Positions 32,745 through 44,900 of a DNA stretch of 64,000 nucleotides are shown here, piece by piece. Made by a program: the position numbers and the translations under genes. The stretch's first letter is position 1. The number at the start of each line of letters is the position of its first letter. The DNA is from Gerris lacustris (lineage: Eukaryota > Arthropoda > Insecta > Hemiptera > Gerridae), in NCBI GenBank assembly GCA_951217055.1, contig OX578276.1:152327012-152391011 (forward strand), written 5' to 3'. The notes beneath the pieces were generated by a model that worked only from the letters and a program-made list of their open reading frames with translations, did no database searches and was not told where the DNA came from.

Positions 32745-33425
32745 TGAAAATATATACAGTGAAATTTTAATAGTTATTTACTCTTTTCTTACTTCTATAC
32801 CCTTTAAAACGATGTATAACACGTCATACTACTGACTAAAAACGTTTTATCATTCACCTTATTGGCCGCCATCTTGAAAATATAATTGATGAAATTTGAA
32901 AAGTTATTGACTCTTTTCCTACTTTTAAAGACCTTTAGATTAATGTATTATTACATGCCAAGCAGATTACATTTTTTCTTAATAGTCCGCCATATTTAAA
33001 ATATTATGTGTGAAATTTTTAATACTTAGATATTCCTTTCCTAAACTTCAAGACCGTTAAATTGATGTATAACACGTCATACTGACTAAAAACTTTTTGT
33101 TTAGTCGTCCGCCATATTGGCCGCCATCTTGAAAGTATGAAGTGTGAAATTTTATCAGTTAAATATTATTTTCCTCCTCTTAAAGGCCTTTAAAACGATG
33201 TATAACACATTGTACTGACTAAAACCTTTTTTTTTAGTCGTCCGCCATATTGGCCGCCATCTTGAAAATTTTAATTGTGAAATTATATTAGTTACGTCAT
33301 CTTTTCCTTCTCTTATAGGTCTTTAAAACGATGTATAACACAATATGCTGACTAAAACTTTTCTATTTAGTCGTCCGCCATATTGGCCGCCATCTTGAAG
33401 ATATTAAGTGTGGAATTTCCAAAAA
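32745..33425. repeat. Tandem repeat of ~130 bp, five to six units
   Basis: Each unit contains GTCCGCCATATTGGCCGCCA followed by TCTTGAAA, a TGTGAAATTT block, a pyrimidine-rich stretch and AAACGATGTATAACAC. The last three units are most alike. No ORF spans it. Confidence 0.85.
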
Positions 33426-34500
33426 CTAATCAGTTCTCAATAATGCTGAGATGTATCTATGTGCTAAATTTGGTTGAAATTGGTCAATTTTTACTCCAGT
33501 TATCGTTAGACAAACAAACAAACAAACAAACTTTTCAAATCCCTAGTCTCTGAAATGAAGAACTCACTTCACTCGTTCAAAAAGTTGCATCAAGATATAT
33601 ATCATCGAAACTTTTAACATAAAAATCTCAAATTTCATCAATATGAACGAATTATTGAGCAACACATACTTCACAATATCCTAAATGTGAATGATAATTT
33701 ATGATTGTTAAATAAATACATTTTGATGACATCGTATTCTGTATTTATAATTTAAAATCAAAATCCTTTATTATAAAATAGAGTTAACAAGGGAAAGGAG
33801 TGGATGTTGACGAGGAATTTTGTAGGTCAAGTGGTTTGCAGGGCCGCCGAGAGGCCATGTCAGCCAAGTCTGAAACTAGGGGCCTGGGACCCAGGGGGGC
33901 CCGGACTCAAGGCAGGCCCGAACTGGCCTGACGGCCGTCGGGTCGGTGCGCCTTTTGGAAAATCATGATCAACGCCTTCGACAGTTAAATATTATAAAAA
34001 TTATTTTGGGAGATAAAAATAAATAAGAGAGATAAAAGTGATAAAACAAATAAGAGTTTAATTCGGAGTTAAGGATGCTATGAAACGGTATGGTTTAGAG
34101 CTCAGTTTGATTTCCAAGTTAGGTGTCAATACCTATATAATTATGTGCGTTCGTGTTTATCCGAATAAAGATAACTGATTCTCCCTTCTTCATTTTGGAC
34201 TGGTAGCGAGATCGAGGTTTAGCATAGATCTAACTCTTTTCTTATCTAACAAATTTTACCTCCCTTTGTAGTTGTTAACTTTTCTGCTCCTGCACTTCCC
34301 TTACTTTTTGAATTGTTTTCTCCTAATCAAATAAAAATATCATTACTTTATTAACTTCAAATATAGTTAGTTGCTTTTAATTTTGTCTCTTTTCTAACTC
34401 CACCATGTATAAGTAGTTATTACTGTGATTTTATCATTTATATTTTAATGAAAAGCGTAAGAAACTTAGGTCCTACCGGGTGTCCCACGAACCCACACGT
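33426..34500. other. Intergenic repeats and unassigned DNA
   Basis: It has a short (AAAC)n run at 33513-33531. At 33838-33960 is a GC-rich patch with GGGCCTGGGACCCAGGGGGG. The remainder is unremarkable AT-rich sequence with no gene signal. Confidence 0.5.
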
Positions 34501-34501
34501 A

Positions 34502-35104
34502 TTTTTACTTTCTCATGTAAAGAGAAATTATTGTGACGGCGCGAAAATTCGATTTTGAGATTTTGATGGATTTACACGTTTTGAGGTCCCATGAGTCCAA
34601 AAAAGTGGTTTTTAAAAAATGTCTGTCGTCTGTGCAGACGCCTGGAGCCTAAACTACTGGGCCGATTTTGAAGAAATTTGGCATACATGTTCATAAAAAT
34701 CATACCCCGAGGCGAAATCGAGAAATGAATTTTAGCTCCAAATTTAGGGGCGCTACCCCCCAAAAACTCTGAAAAAACGTAAAAAAAATTACTTCTCGAA
34801 AACGGTTCCGACGATTTTGATTAAAAAATTATAAATATAGTCCATTTAAATACGAATCCAACGATATAAGCCGTTTTCCCGGGAAAAATCTAGTTCCTGA
34901 GAAAAAAGCTTAACACGCGGACCGAGAGAGCCCGGGTTCGATTCCCCGCCCGGGAGAAGTTATTTTTATGATAAATTTTAATGAAATGCTCAATAATAAT
35001 TAAATTTACATACGAAATCTAATAAATGGAAAACACTGGGCTAAATAATTATGAACTCGTATATGAGAAAGTTTGTCTGAGTGGTCTCGGACCGATTTTT
35101 TTTT
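34502..35104 (+). mobile_element. Family A element, copy 2
   Basis: It starts after a T run with ACTTTCTCATGTAAAGAGAA (a small palindrome) and ends TCTCGGACCGA before a T run. It contains GCAGACGCCTGGAGCCTAAA, ATTTGGCATACATGTTC, GGGGGCGCTACC-type and CCCGGGAAAAATCTAG blocks, and the pol III box-B-like GGGTTCGATTCCC. It is about 600 bp without coding capacity. Confidence 0.85.
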
Positions 35105-35396
35105 AATTTTAATATGTGGCATGATAAAGAATGTATTTTCCTTAAAAAACCCTAATAACAGTTTAGGCTGGGTATTAGCTGAAATACCATTAAAAGTGAT
35201 TTTTAAATATGTAATTTTCAAAAATAATTCCCGGGGGAGGACCCCCGGACCCCCCGCGAAGGGTGCCCCACCATATCTTACCGCCCAAAGAACCACAAGA
35301 CCTAGAACCGCCACTGAGTACAAGTTTATTTCTGTATTTCGTTTTTCAGTTTTGAAAAGAATTCTCGATAAGTCTGCTGAAGACTTAAATTTCACT
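35105..35396. repeat. Spacer with GC-rich repeat patch
   Basis: CCCGGGGGAGGACCCCCGGA and GCGAAGGGTGCCCCACC form a GC-rich patch of a dispersed repeat. Overlapping ORFs on both strands (35006-35417) are chance readings through repeats. Confidence 0.5.
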
Positions 35397-35997
35397 ACTT
35401 TTTACTTTCTCATATAAAGAGAAAGTATTGTGATGGCGCGAAAATTCGATTTTGAGATTTTGATGGATTTACATGTTTTGAGGTCCCTTGAGTCCAAAAA
35501 AGTGGTTTTTAAAAAAATGTCTATCCGTCGTCTGTCGTCTGTGCAGACGCCTGGAGCCTAAACTACTGGATTTTGACGAAATTTAGCATACATGTTCAGA
35601 AAAATCATACCCCGAGGCAAAATCGAGAAATGAATTTTAGCTCCAAATTTGGGGGCGCTACCCCCCAAAAGCTCTGAAAAAATGTTTTTTCTCCAAAACG
35701 GGTCCGACGATATTAATTAAAAAATTCTAAAATGTAGTCCATTTGAATACGAATCCAACGATACAAGCCGTTTTCCCGGGAAAAATCTAGTTCCTGAGAA
35801 ATTAGCTTAAAACGCGGACAGAGAGAGCCCGGGTTCGATTCCCCGCCCAGGAGAAGTTATTTTTATGATAGATTTTGATGAAATGTTGAATAATATTTAA
35901 ATGTACATTTGAAAACTAATAAATGGAAACACTGGGCTAAGAAATTATAAACTCGCATATGAGAAAGTTGGTCTGAATTGACTCGGACCGATTTTTT
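35397..35997 (+). mobile_element. Family A element, copy 3
   Basis: Same boundaries and internal blocks as copy 2, in the same orientation, separated from it by less than 300 bp. The intact start palindrome reads ACTTTCTCATATAAAGAGAA. Confidence 0.85.
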
Positions 35998-36464
35998 ATT
36001 TGATTTTCAGATGTTTAATTTTCGAACCTCTTAGGGAAGGGGACACGAACTCATCCCCCCCCCCTCCCATCCATGGCGAGGGGGCCCGTAGATCTCTTGA
36101 TTTGGGGCCCGGCCTAGCTCTTGGCGGCCCTGGTGGTTTGGACGGGCAAGAGGGAAGAGCTCTTGAAAAGGAATTAAATGAAAATAATAGAAATAATTCT
36201 CGGCTTTATATTTATTCACCTCAAACTCAAACTTGAGTTCTTAGAAAATTGAATATCATTTATATAATCGAGTAATGTCCCGACTACGGCGACAACCCAC
36301 CTCGAAATGATTTGTTACTGCTAAGCTTAGGCAACTAGATTTACTCCAATAAAAATTAATGTTTCATTTGATTTGTTGGTCTTTAAATAGATATAATAAC
36401 GTATCTATAATTACTTCTCTAAATTAATTGACAGTTTTACTTTTTCTCCTAAATATAAAGTCAA

Positions 36465-37300
36465 GGGCACTTCTTTAGATTGTTACTCCCCTTATAAAAA
36501 ACCAGAGTGGAGTAACAATCTAAAGAAGGTGTACGGAATGATCTTTTTTAGACTGTTACTCCCCTTATCTAAAAAGAAGTGGGATATTCCTTTGTCCCAA
36601 ATTATATTGGACTAAACATCCCTTTTTACTTTCTCATATAAAGAGAAAGTATTGTGATGGCGCGAAAATTCGATTTTGAGATTTTGATGGATTTACACCT
36701 TTTGAGGTCCCCAGAGTCCAAAAAAGTGGTTTTTAAAAAATGTCTGTCTGTGCAGACGCCTGGAGCCTAAACTACTGGGCTGATTTTAACGAAATTTGGC
36801 ATACATGTTCAGAAAAATCATACCCCGAGGCGAAATCGAGAAATGAATTTTAGCTCGAAATTTGGGGGCGCTACCCCCTAAAAACTCTGAAAAAACGTGA
36901 AAAAAAATTATTTCTCGAAAACGGTTCCGACGATTTTGATTAGAAAATTCTAAAATGTCGTCCATTTAAATACGAATCTAACAATATAAGCTGTTTTCCC
37001 GGGAAAAATCTAGTTCCTGAGAAAATAGCTTTAAACGCGGAGGGAGGGAGGCCGGGTTCGATTCCCCGCCGAGGAGAAGTTATTTTTATGATATATTTTG
37101 ATCAAATGTTGAATAATAATTAAATGTACCTACGAAAACTAACAAATGGGAAACACTGGGCCAAGTAATTATAAATTCGTATATGAGAAAGTTTGTCTGA
37201 GTTGTCTCGGACCGATTTTTCTTAATAGTTATTTAGTCAAAGTAATTTTTATACTAAAACAACTTAGGGGAGTAACAATCTAAAGAAGTACCAAGTCAAG
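36465..37300. mobile_element. Family H element split by family A copy 4
   Basis: Repeated inverted motifs of TTAGATTGTTACTCCCCTTA/GGGGAGTAACAATCTAAAGA define family H. The part left of 36622 (ending ACTAAACATCCC) and right of 37221 (TAGTCAAAGTAATTTTTATA) are contiguous in the uninterrupted copy at 39035-39272. Confidence 0.8.
36623..37220 (+). mobile_element. Family A element, copy 4, nested in family H
   Basis: Its limits are fixed by the empty family H copy: CATCCC, T run, ACTTTCTCATAT at the left and GTCTCGGACCGA, T run, CTTAATAG at the right. This suggests insertion into, or duplication of, a short T tract. Box-B-like GGGTTCGATTCCC is at 37054-37066. Confidence 0.85.
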
Positions 37301-37784
37301 CCCATTGCTAAGGGCCTAAGGGCTTGTTGTTTAATATTATTGCTTTTTATTCAAGTGAAACGTCTATAGGCGCGATAGAGTAAATTGGCTTGGATGAAAC
37401 GAAATTGCATGTAACCAAGTTTGTGATTCGAAACTCATCTAAGTGATTTTTTTTTTTTTTTTTTAGGTAAATCTTTCACTTTATCTGTTATTTAAATTTT
37501 TGTGTAGGGTATTTTTGGAGATACAGGTCTCTCAACAACCTCCAGAGAAACAACCGCAGAAAATTATAAGGGTCCTCGGTTTTGTCAACGGACTCTAAAA
37601 ATTGAAAATACTCGGGGGATCTATCACCCTTTGTCTTGTCTTTAGTTAGAAAATGTAAAAAAATGAAAAAGGAAAGACAGGCGACCCCAAAATATACTGA
37701 AGATCTATATAAAAATATAGCCATTTTTAAAACAATTTAATTTGTTTATAATTTCAACCCTCTACGACCCACACAAAAGAAGAC

Positions 37785-37825
<41 letters not shown>

Positions 37826-38518
37826 GACACACGGAAAGTTTTTAAAGTTATTTAAAAACACAAGAAATACTGAAGATCTTTATTTAGACGAAAATAAAAC
37901 TAGTTTGAAGTGGACGGTTTTAAAGTTTTGATCTATATCATGGTTACAGGAAGAAGGTTATAAATATTGTGATAAAAAAAGTAATATCTTACAAGATTTC
38001 CTTGTTACAGATGATTTGAGTTATTACGTGTTACCTATTCGTTCGTATGTTAAACGTTACAGTTTGTTAATTATAGTTTAATCTGTGTTTTTACTAGTTG
38101 AAAACGGCCAATATTATGTAAATCAATAAGTTTCATTCCAATGTAATTTTAAAGAGTGTTAATGCGTGTTTTTTTTTTGTTTTTGTGGTGTTGCGCCGTG
38201 CCTATCTGTTGTCTCCAGACGAGATAAGGATGTGCGTCCAGGCAAACCGGAGACCTGTTTTTCAAGATAACAGCTCTCGGTTTAAACAGTTGGTAGAAAA
38301 TATTGATTAGTTTTATAATTTTGCGAGTCGGCCGCCAGGCCGTGCTATTCGGCCGTCATCAGCTGGGCTCTCCAAATCCCCCAATAACCTTCTTTTCCTC
38401 GAGACAACACAAACTTTCAGGTCAATGCTTCGTCACGAGTTAAACGGAAAAGTCAATTTTGTAAATGTAGTCTGTTAAGTTATTTCTCTTTTTAACTGTA
38501 AATAAAACCGATTCGAAG
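37301..38518. promoter_or_regulatory. Synj upstream region, promoter not resolved
   Basis: It contains T and A runs (37449-37464, 37791-37821) and a repeat scrap at 37540-37600. The last 400 bases are relatively GC-richer (for example CGAGTCGGCCGCCAGGCCGT near 38324) and probably hold the 5' UTR and promoter. I see no clear TATA box or initiator that would fix a start site. Confidence 0.35.
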
Positions 38519-38991
38519 ATGGCGATGGGAAAATCTTTTAGGATTTTCGAAAGGGACAACGGTTCGACTCCTTATAGTGTTTTAGTGGAGCAGAGAAGTA
38601 AAGACGGTTCTCTGATGTTAGAGAAGAACGTAGTGGCAGTTCTAACGGCTCAGGAGAAAGAATCCATCAAGAGACAGTATACCAAAGTGCTGGACGCATA
38701 CGGGTGTCTCGGTGTTCTACCGGTCCATGTCGAGGGTCGTACAATACTGTACCTCGTCCTGGTCACGGGCTGCATATCTCTGGGAAAAGTAGCCGACTCT
38801 GAGATATTCAAGATCACACAGACCGGGTTCATATCGCTGCAGAAACAACCTAACGACGACGAGCATGTGTCTGAAGTGAGGAAGATCTTCAACAGCGGCA
38901 CGTTCTACTTCAGCTGGTCGAGTACAGGGGAAGCCATCGACATTACACTGTGTGCTCAGCGACGAGCCAAAACTACTATCACCGATAACAG
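38519..38991 (+). CDS. Synj: Synj exon 1, start of the Sac domain
   Basis: Encodes residues 1-157 and two bases of codon 158. It begins [15 protein letters not shown] and includes the conserved [10 protein letters not shown] and [15 protein letters not shown] stretches and [16 protein letters not shown]. The frame stays open beyond, but the protein match stops at TDN. The donor there is CAG-GCAAGT, a GC donor with otherwise perfect consensus, and joining to 43813 restores N-R-F-F-W-N. Confidence 0.95.
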
Positions 38992-41900
38992 GCAAGTAGT
39001 CGTTACTGTAACCTTGTGCAACATACTCATAGTCTTTAAGGCACTTCTTTTGATTGTTACTCCCCTACACCAGACCACCAGAGGGGAGTAACAATCTAAA
39101 GAAGGTGTACGGAATGTTCTTCTTAAGACTTTCACCCCTTATAAAAACAGAAGTTTGATATTCCTTTGTCCCAAAGTACATTAGACTAAACATCCCTTAG
39201 TCTTAATTACATTTTGTCAAAGTCATTTATATTCTACAAAAACAGGGGAGTAACAATCTAAATAAGTATTGTCTTTAAACCTTAAAACAGTTAAATTTAT
39301 CAGTCTATCTTAGAAAACCCTAGACAGCTATTAAATTCTAACCCGTTTAGTTGATCATCATCATCTTAGATTACACAACACTGATGTATTGTACTAACTC
39401 CCACTTTCTTATTTCCTATAGTTCAATTAAACTTACGTTCTGTACAGAACTGATGTGTGTTTTAATCTTTTATTGTAACTGAACTGTAAATTATGTTGGA
39501 AAGCACGCTGTAAGTGCATACAATATGTTACGCTTAAATATATTTAATGCCATTTTCTAATTATAGAAAATATGATCAAAGTATACCAAACTTTTTCTTT
39601 ATAGATCATTGAGACAGCATTGTTATGGGTTCTACAATTATATGGTTAATCTTTACTTTAAAGGAGCTTAATTTTGTATGAGTTAAAAATTATTACAGTA
39701 TTGCATCAACATCTTACTCAAATGTACAGATCACAAAGCTGCGGTAGCCTTTAGGCTAAGTAGAAGCTTAGTATTTAATTTTTCTTTAGTAGGTCTTTAG
39801 GGATGAAAAGAGAGCCAGCGTGGCCGTGTGGGTTAAACCACGTCTGTTCGGCCATCACTGAATTATGACTGGAACGAGACGGGGTTCGATTCCTCGCCGT
39901 GACACTCTGATTTAGATGGCTCACTATTGATCACATCATACTCGCTTCGGCGGTACAATGTACTTATGTATGATGTGTGAAGTGGCTGGAACTCTCTACC
40001 GCGGGGTGTACAAAGGGCCTAAGTGATGGCCTAATTGCAAGGCTCGAACAAGTGGTTCGTCCTACCCGTTCTAGTAGAAAGTACTAGATTACTACTAAGA
40101 CTACTACTAGGGATGAACATCAAAACAATTATTTTATTTTAATTTAATTTATAGACTATATTTCGCCCATATCTGGGCATATTCAGGCCTTGAATTGAAT
40201 TATCCAGAAATTAAGATATTATATAGTAAAAAACAAAAAAAATCACTATTTGGAGTAATCATTACAACTAACTCTCCCATTCCATTGTTAAAGAGTTTCA
40301 CAGAATGGTAAAGCACCCACTAAAGAAAACGAATATAACAAAACACAAGGGATCAACTAAAGAAAATATACTTAGTATTTAAGAAATTAGTATTAAAGAG
40401 CTAGGGAAAGCAGTTATTGTATCAAATTAGTATTAAAGAGGAAGGGAAACACAGCTTTTGGATCCAATTAGTATTAAAGAGGAAGGGAAACACAGCTATT
40501 GGATCAAATTAGTATTAAAGGGGAAGGGAAACACAGTTATTGTATCAAATTAGTATTAAAGAGGAAGGGAAACACAGCTATTGGATCAAATTAGTATTAA
40601 AAAGGAAGGGAAACACAGCTATTGGATCAAATTAGTATTAAAGAGGACGGGAAACACAGCTATTGGATCAAATTAGTATTAAAAAGGAAGGGAAACAGCT
40701 ATTGGATCAAATTAGTATTAAAGAGGACGGGAAACACAGCTATTGGATCAAATTAGTATTAAAGAGGAAGGGAAACAGATATTGGATCAAATTAGTATTA
40801 AAGAGGAAGGGAAACAGATATTGTATCACATTAGTATTAAAGAGGACGGGAAACACAGCTATTGGATCAAATAGTATTAAAGAGGAAGGGAAACACAGTT
40901 ATTGGATCAATTTTTATTTATGAGTAAGGAAAATACAGTTATTGTAACAAATAAGTATTGAAGAGGATGTGAAACATACTTATTAACAGGTAATTATAAA
41001 GATAATAACAGATAATTATTTTTGATAATATGAATTCTTTAGGCATGGCTTGCCATTCATTTTAGAAGAGTTTCCCTTATGTTGGTTAGTTATGACATTT
41101 GAACAGTTATGTACCTTGGGCAGTTATGTACCTTGGACAGTTATGTACCTTAGACAGTAGTTATGTATGTTGGGTTATTAAAATGTTTTCTGCGATTCAG
41201 CACTTTTCAGAGGGGAGCCTGGCAACACTGTTTTATCAACCTTGCCGCCTTCACAACTAGAAGCTAAAAACCACGAAAACATTTTGCGCCGGAAGGTTAT
41301 AGTCATGTTATAGTTGAACTCAAAACAGGTTATAATAATAGTTTTTATTTACCGTATCAGTTTCAAGTTATGTTTCTTCTTCTTTAGCAAATTTTCATTG
41401 GAGTAATTAACTAATGTGCCTATTATAGTGCCATATTTCATTTTTTTTTTCATTATTAAAAAGAAATATTGTTTTGATCAAAATTGTTTCATTCCCTTTC
41501 AAGAAAATAGTGAGAAAGAGAGCTCGTACTTCACCAATTTTTGAGTTCTGCAAATACACTAAAAACGATAGTGTGACCACAGACACCTCGAAAAACAAAA
41601 GAAAAACTATAAGTATAAATTATAAGTCCTATTCCTATTGAATATTGAAGCTTATTCAATTCAGCTAAATTAAACTATCACAATACTTTTTTCAAACAAA
41701 GATCAGCCTCTTTAGTATTCTTTATTATAAGCCTTAGTCTTAGCCTAGCAGAGTTCAAAATTGTTCTATGAAAAATGTAATATTTTCCAGACTGATTCCT
41801 GTTATTTAGGTACCTGTAAATATTTTTGTTTCGCAAGTTTAGGTTGTACAAATTAAAAGAATTAATATTGACTCCCCCCTTTATTTCCAATCCAAGTCTT

Positions 41901-44900
41901 GGAAAATGTACAAGTAGTTCCCTTTTCTTGTTTCCTACAAATACTTAAAAACGTATACAGAAAAAAATTATTTACTACATATTACAATTTATTTATTAAT
42001 TACTATTATACAGATAAATACAAAAAAAGTAACGCATAATATACTATTCAGTAAACCCATACGACGTTCACTAGTTATAAGTTATAACCTTCTCTTGTTG
42101 CTGTTGATGAGGTTCAATTGTAACCTATTATCTAGGATTGTAACCTTCCGGCGCAAAAATTTTTCGTGGTATTTAGCTTCTAGTCCTTCACAAGCTTTCA
42201 TATCAGTGTTATCATTGATAGTTGATTTTTGCTAATTGTTCAAGATAAGGGACCCTTCCCTACTATTGTTGTTATCTATTGACACTGCTGATTAGTCTCA
42301 ATATATTGAACAGAGACAGATGTTCAACATTATTTCCAATAAAGTAAAAATGAGCCTGTATACATTTGATGTTTACAAAGAAATTCATTGTCTTACATCA
42401 TCATTAGATGATAAAATATCTCAGCACTTCCTTTCAAAATTACAATTTCTCAAACAATGAACAAATATATATATTTATAGGTACATCAATTTCTTGAAGG
42501 AAATCAGGAAATAATGTTGGACTTCTTGTACGATTTGGCTATAATTACAGTGAAACAACTCCCTTCCCCGTCCTCTTCCAAATTGTTGCTAATCCAGGTT
42601 ATTTTAATTCTTCAGAATTGAGCATTGGAATTAATGTTGATTGGTGTAAAAAAGCAAGGCACTATCTCTAACTAAAGGGTAGAGAAAGCAGAAGAGTTTA
42701 TTAAGGGTAGAGAATTTTGAAGGCAACTGAACAACAAGTAATGATTATTATTGTGAAGACAATGTCTTTACTCATAAAATATTTTGTTTAGGACTAACGG
42801 CACGTTTACACTAATGACGCTTCAGGTACTTCCACACTCGAGAGCTTTATCACCTGTTATGCTACATTACTATTGATAGTTGCTCCTAAAACTGTTTTTA
42901 TCAGGATGACTAACTATTGTTATGAGAGAAGTACCAGCTAATTATCATAAGCAACAAATTGTCGTTCGTTAATAAAAACTATCAATACAACAGACCATGT
43001 CCAAGCAAACATGTTTATTATGACCCATGTTATAGAGCCAAGCTTAGTCCCCGATGTTTATTCTTCAATACATTCTAAAGTGTACATGTACTGTAAATCT
43101 TTTATCTACATGGGAATCCAAAATTACAGTTAATGTTTTTTTTTTTTTTTTATATATACCGGGGGGCTTTTTACACCCGAAGATGCAGGCCACTTAGGTG
43201 GGCCCATTAATCAAACCTGGGTTAGAGACCGAAATCTTCACACTGTTGTGTGAAGATATGGTCGTCAACCATGACTCCCCTCCTGGTTGTATTACAAACA
43301 CGAGTGTCATCGTCATGGTTTCCAGGCCGAAACCTGGTGGTGCTACTCTTTTGAGGAGCTTCCCACTTGTTTAAACAATGTTGGGTGGACATTGAGCGGG
43401 GGGCCTGGTCCGGGAATCGAACCCAGAGCTGCGGTCACCTTCTGACCCTGCTCGATGCTGCTTAACTTGCCTTATCGCAAGGCGAGCGCTCTAGCCTCCG
43501 AGCCACCCAGGCCCCCCACAGTTAATGTTTGCAATTAGGTTCTAAAATAAATGTCTTATGCAATTCTAATACTCTGATCCTTTATAATGCTAACTTATTG
43601 GTGAACCTGTCAAGAAAGGTTTAAGTCCTGTTAAAGTTTGGCACTCATCTTCAGGAGAGTCCAAGTTGTTCTGGGGAAGTAACAACATTTGCTGGAGGGT
43701 TTGAACAAAGTCTGAATTAGCTAAGAAAGTATCTGGTGTCAAGTTGCATCAACTTTATTGTTATTATAACATTGTTTGCCGTATAAATAAATATACCTTT
43801 GTTTGTTGTCAGGTTTTTCTGGAACAAGGCGATGTTTGTTCACCTAGCTAAATTTGGAGTGAAGACGAGCGATTGGACTGTGAAAGCCATGTGTGGGTGT
43901 GTCGAGATGAGGACAGTGTACGTAGGTGCCAGGCAAGGCAAGGCAGTCATCATATCGAGACTGAGTTCCGAGAGAGTCGGTACTCGGTTCCACGTCAGGG
44001 GTGCCAACGACGCAGGGCATGTCGCTAACTTTGTAGAAACTGAACAAGCTATATACATGGAGGACTCTGTCTGTTCTTATATTCAGGTATCAAACAATAA
44101 TTTCTCTTCTTTAACGCTTTGTGGTCCATGCTGCAGGACCACAAAAAACAACACTATATTCCTACCTTAAAAATTTTAAAAATGTACCACAAAGTGCCTT
44201 GGAAGAGCCACTTTTAGAATGTCTTAATTCTTCTGTAACAACTGAGCCGAACATTTATAAAAGATAAACAAAAATACTTCATAAAACTACAAGTACGAAC
44301 AAAAGTTACTCAAAAATTAAGGTTGTAGATTCAATAACTTAAACCTTACATATACAACTTGGATGTATTTTTCAGAACTAAAAACTTATTTTAGTAAATA
44401 AAAACACATTAACTTATTATTAATTAAGTAATTTTGAACAATAAACTATAACTGGGCAAAAAAGAAGATTAGGCATAATAAAAATAAATAAATAATAGGT
44501 AAAAAAAGCTTGGTTCAAGCAATGTTGAACTTGTTTACTGTTAGAATTGGCAGCCAACTGGAAGGTTATAAACATAATGTGGCACAATGAGGGTGCCGCA
44601 TACTTTATTTTTATTTTTTCAGCGCATATCCCTGACAAATTGACTTGATACATCAATTTTCAAGACTCTTAACTAGAACATCGCAACACAAAACAAGTGG
44701 GCTGGGGTTTATTTAAGGAGTGTGGTACACATAGGGACCATACAGCGTTTAGAACATGGACTTCTTTTTTTTTTAGAATTTATAGTGAATTAAACTCAAA
44801 GGGAATTGAAAGTTTGTCGCACAAGTTTATTTTGTATTAAACGTGATAACAGCTGTTATGAGACATTAGCTGTTTTGATAATTAGAGCTAGTCTTTGAGT

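Larger units (their letters stand above)
38992..43812 (+). other. Synj: Synj intron 1 (4821 bp, GC-AG)
   Basis: It carries an uninterrupted family H copy (39035-39272), a tRNA-derived SINE (39808-40107), a 41-bp minisatellite (40384-40980), a small repeat of CAGTTATGTACCTTGG (41100-41175), an inverted-repeat element (41249-42194) and a second SINE (43139-43517). The rest is AT-rich with no gene signal. The acceptor is GTTTGTTGTCAG. Confidence 0.85.

Noticed and set aside
35006..35417. Overlapping 114-129-codon ORFs on both strands
   Set aside because: They run through family A and a GC-rich repeat patch and resemble no protein.
38992..39091. Continuation of Synj exon 1 through the open frame to 39091
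   Set aside because: The protein match stops at residue 157-158, the added residues run into family H repeat, and exon 2 restores the conserved core only from the GC donor.
40663..40923. 86-codon repetitive ORF ([14 protein letters not shown])
   Set aside because: A direct translation of the 41-bp minisatellite; indels change the frame between units.
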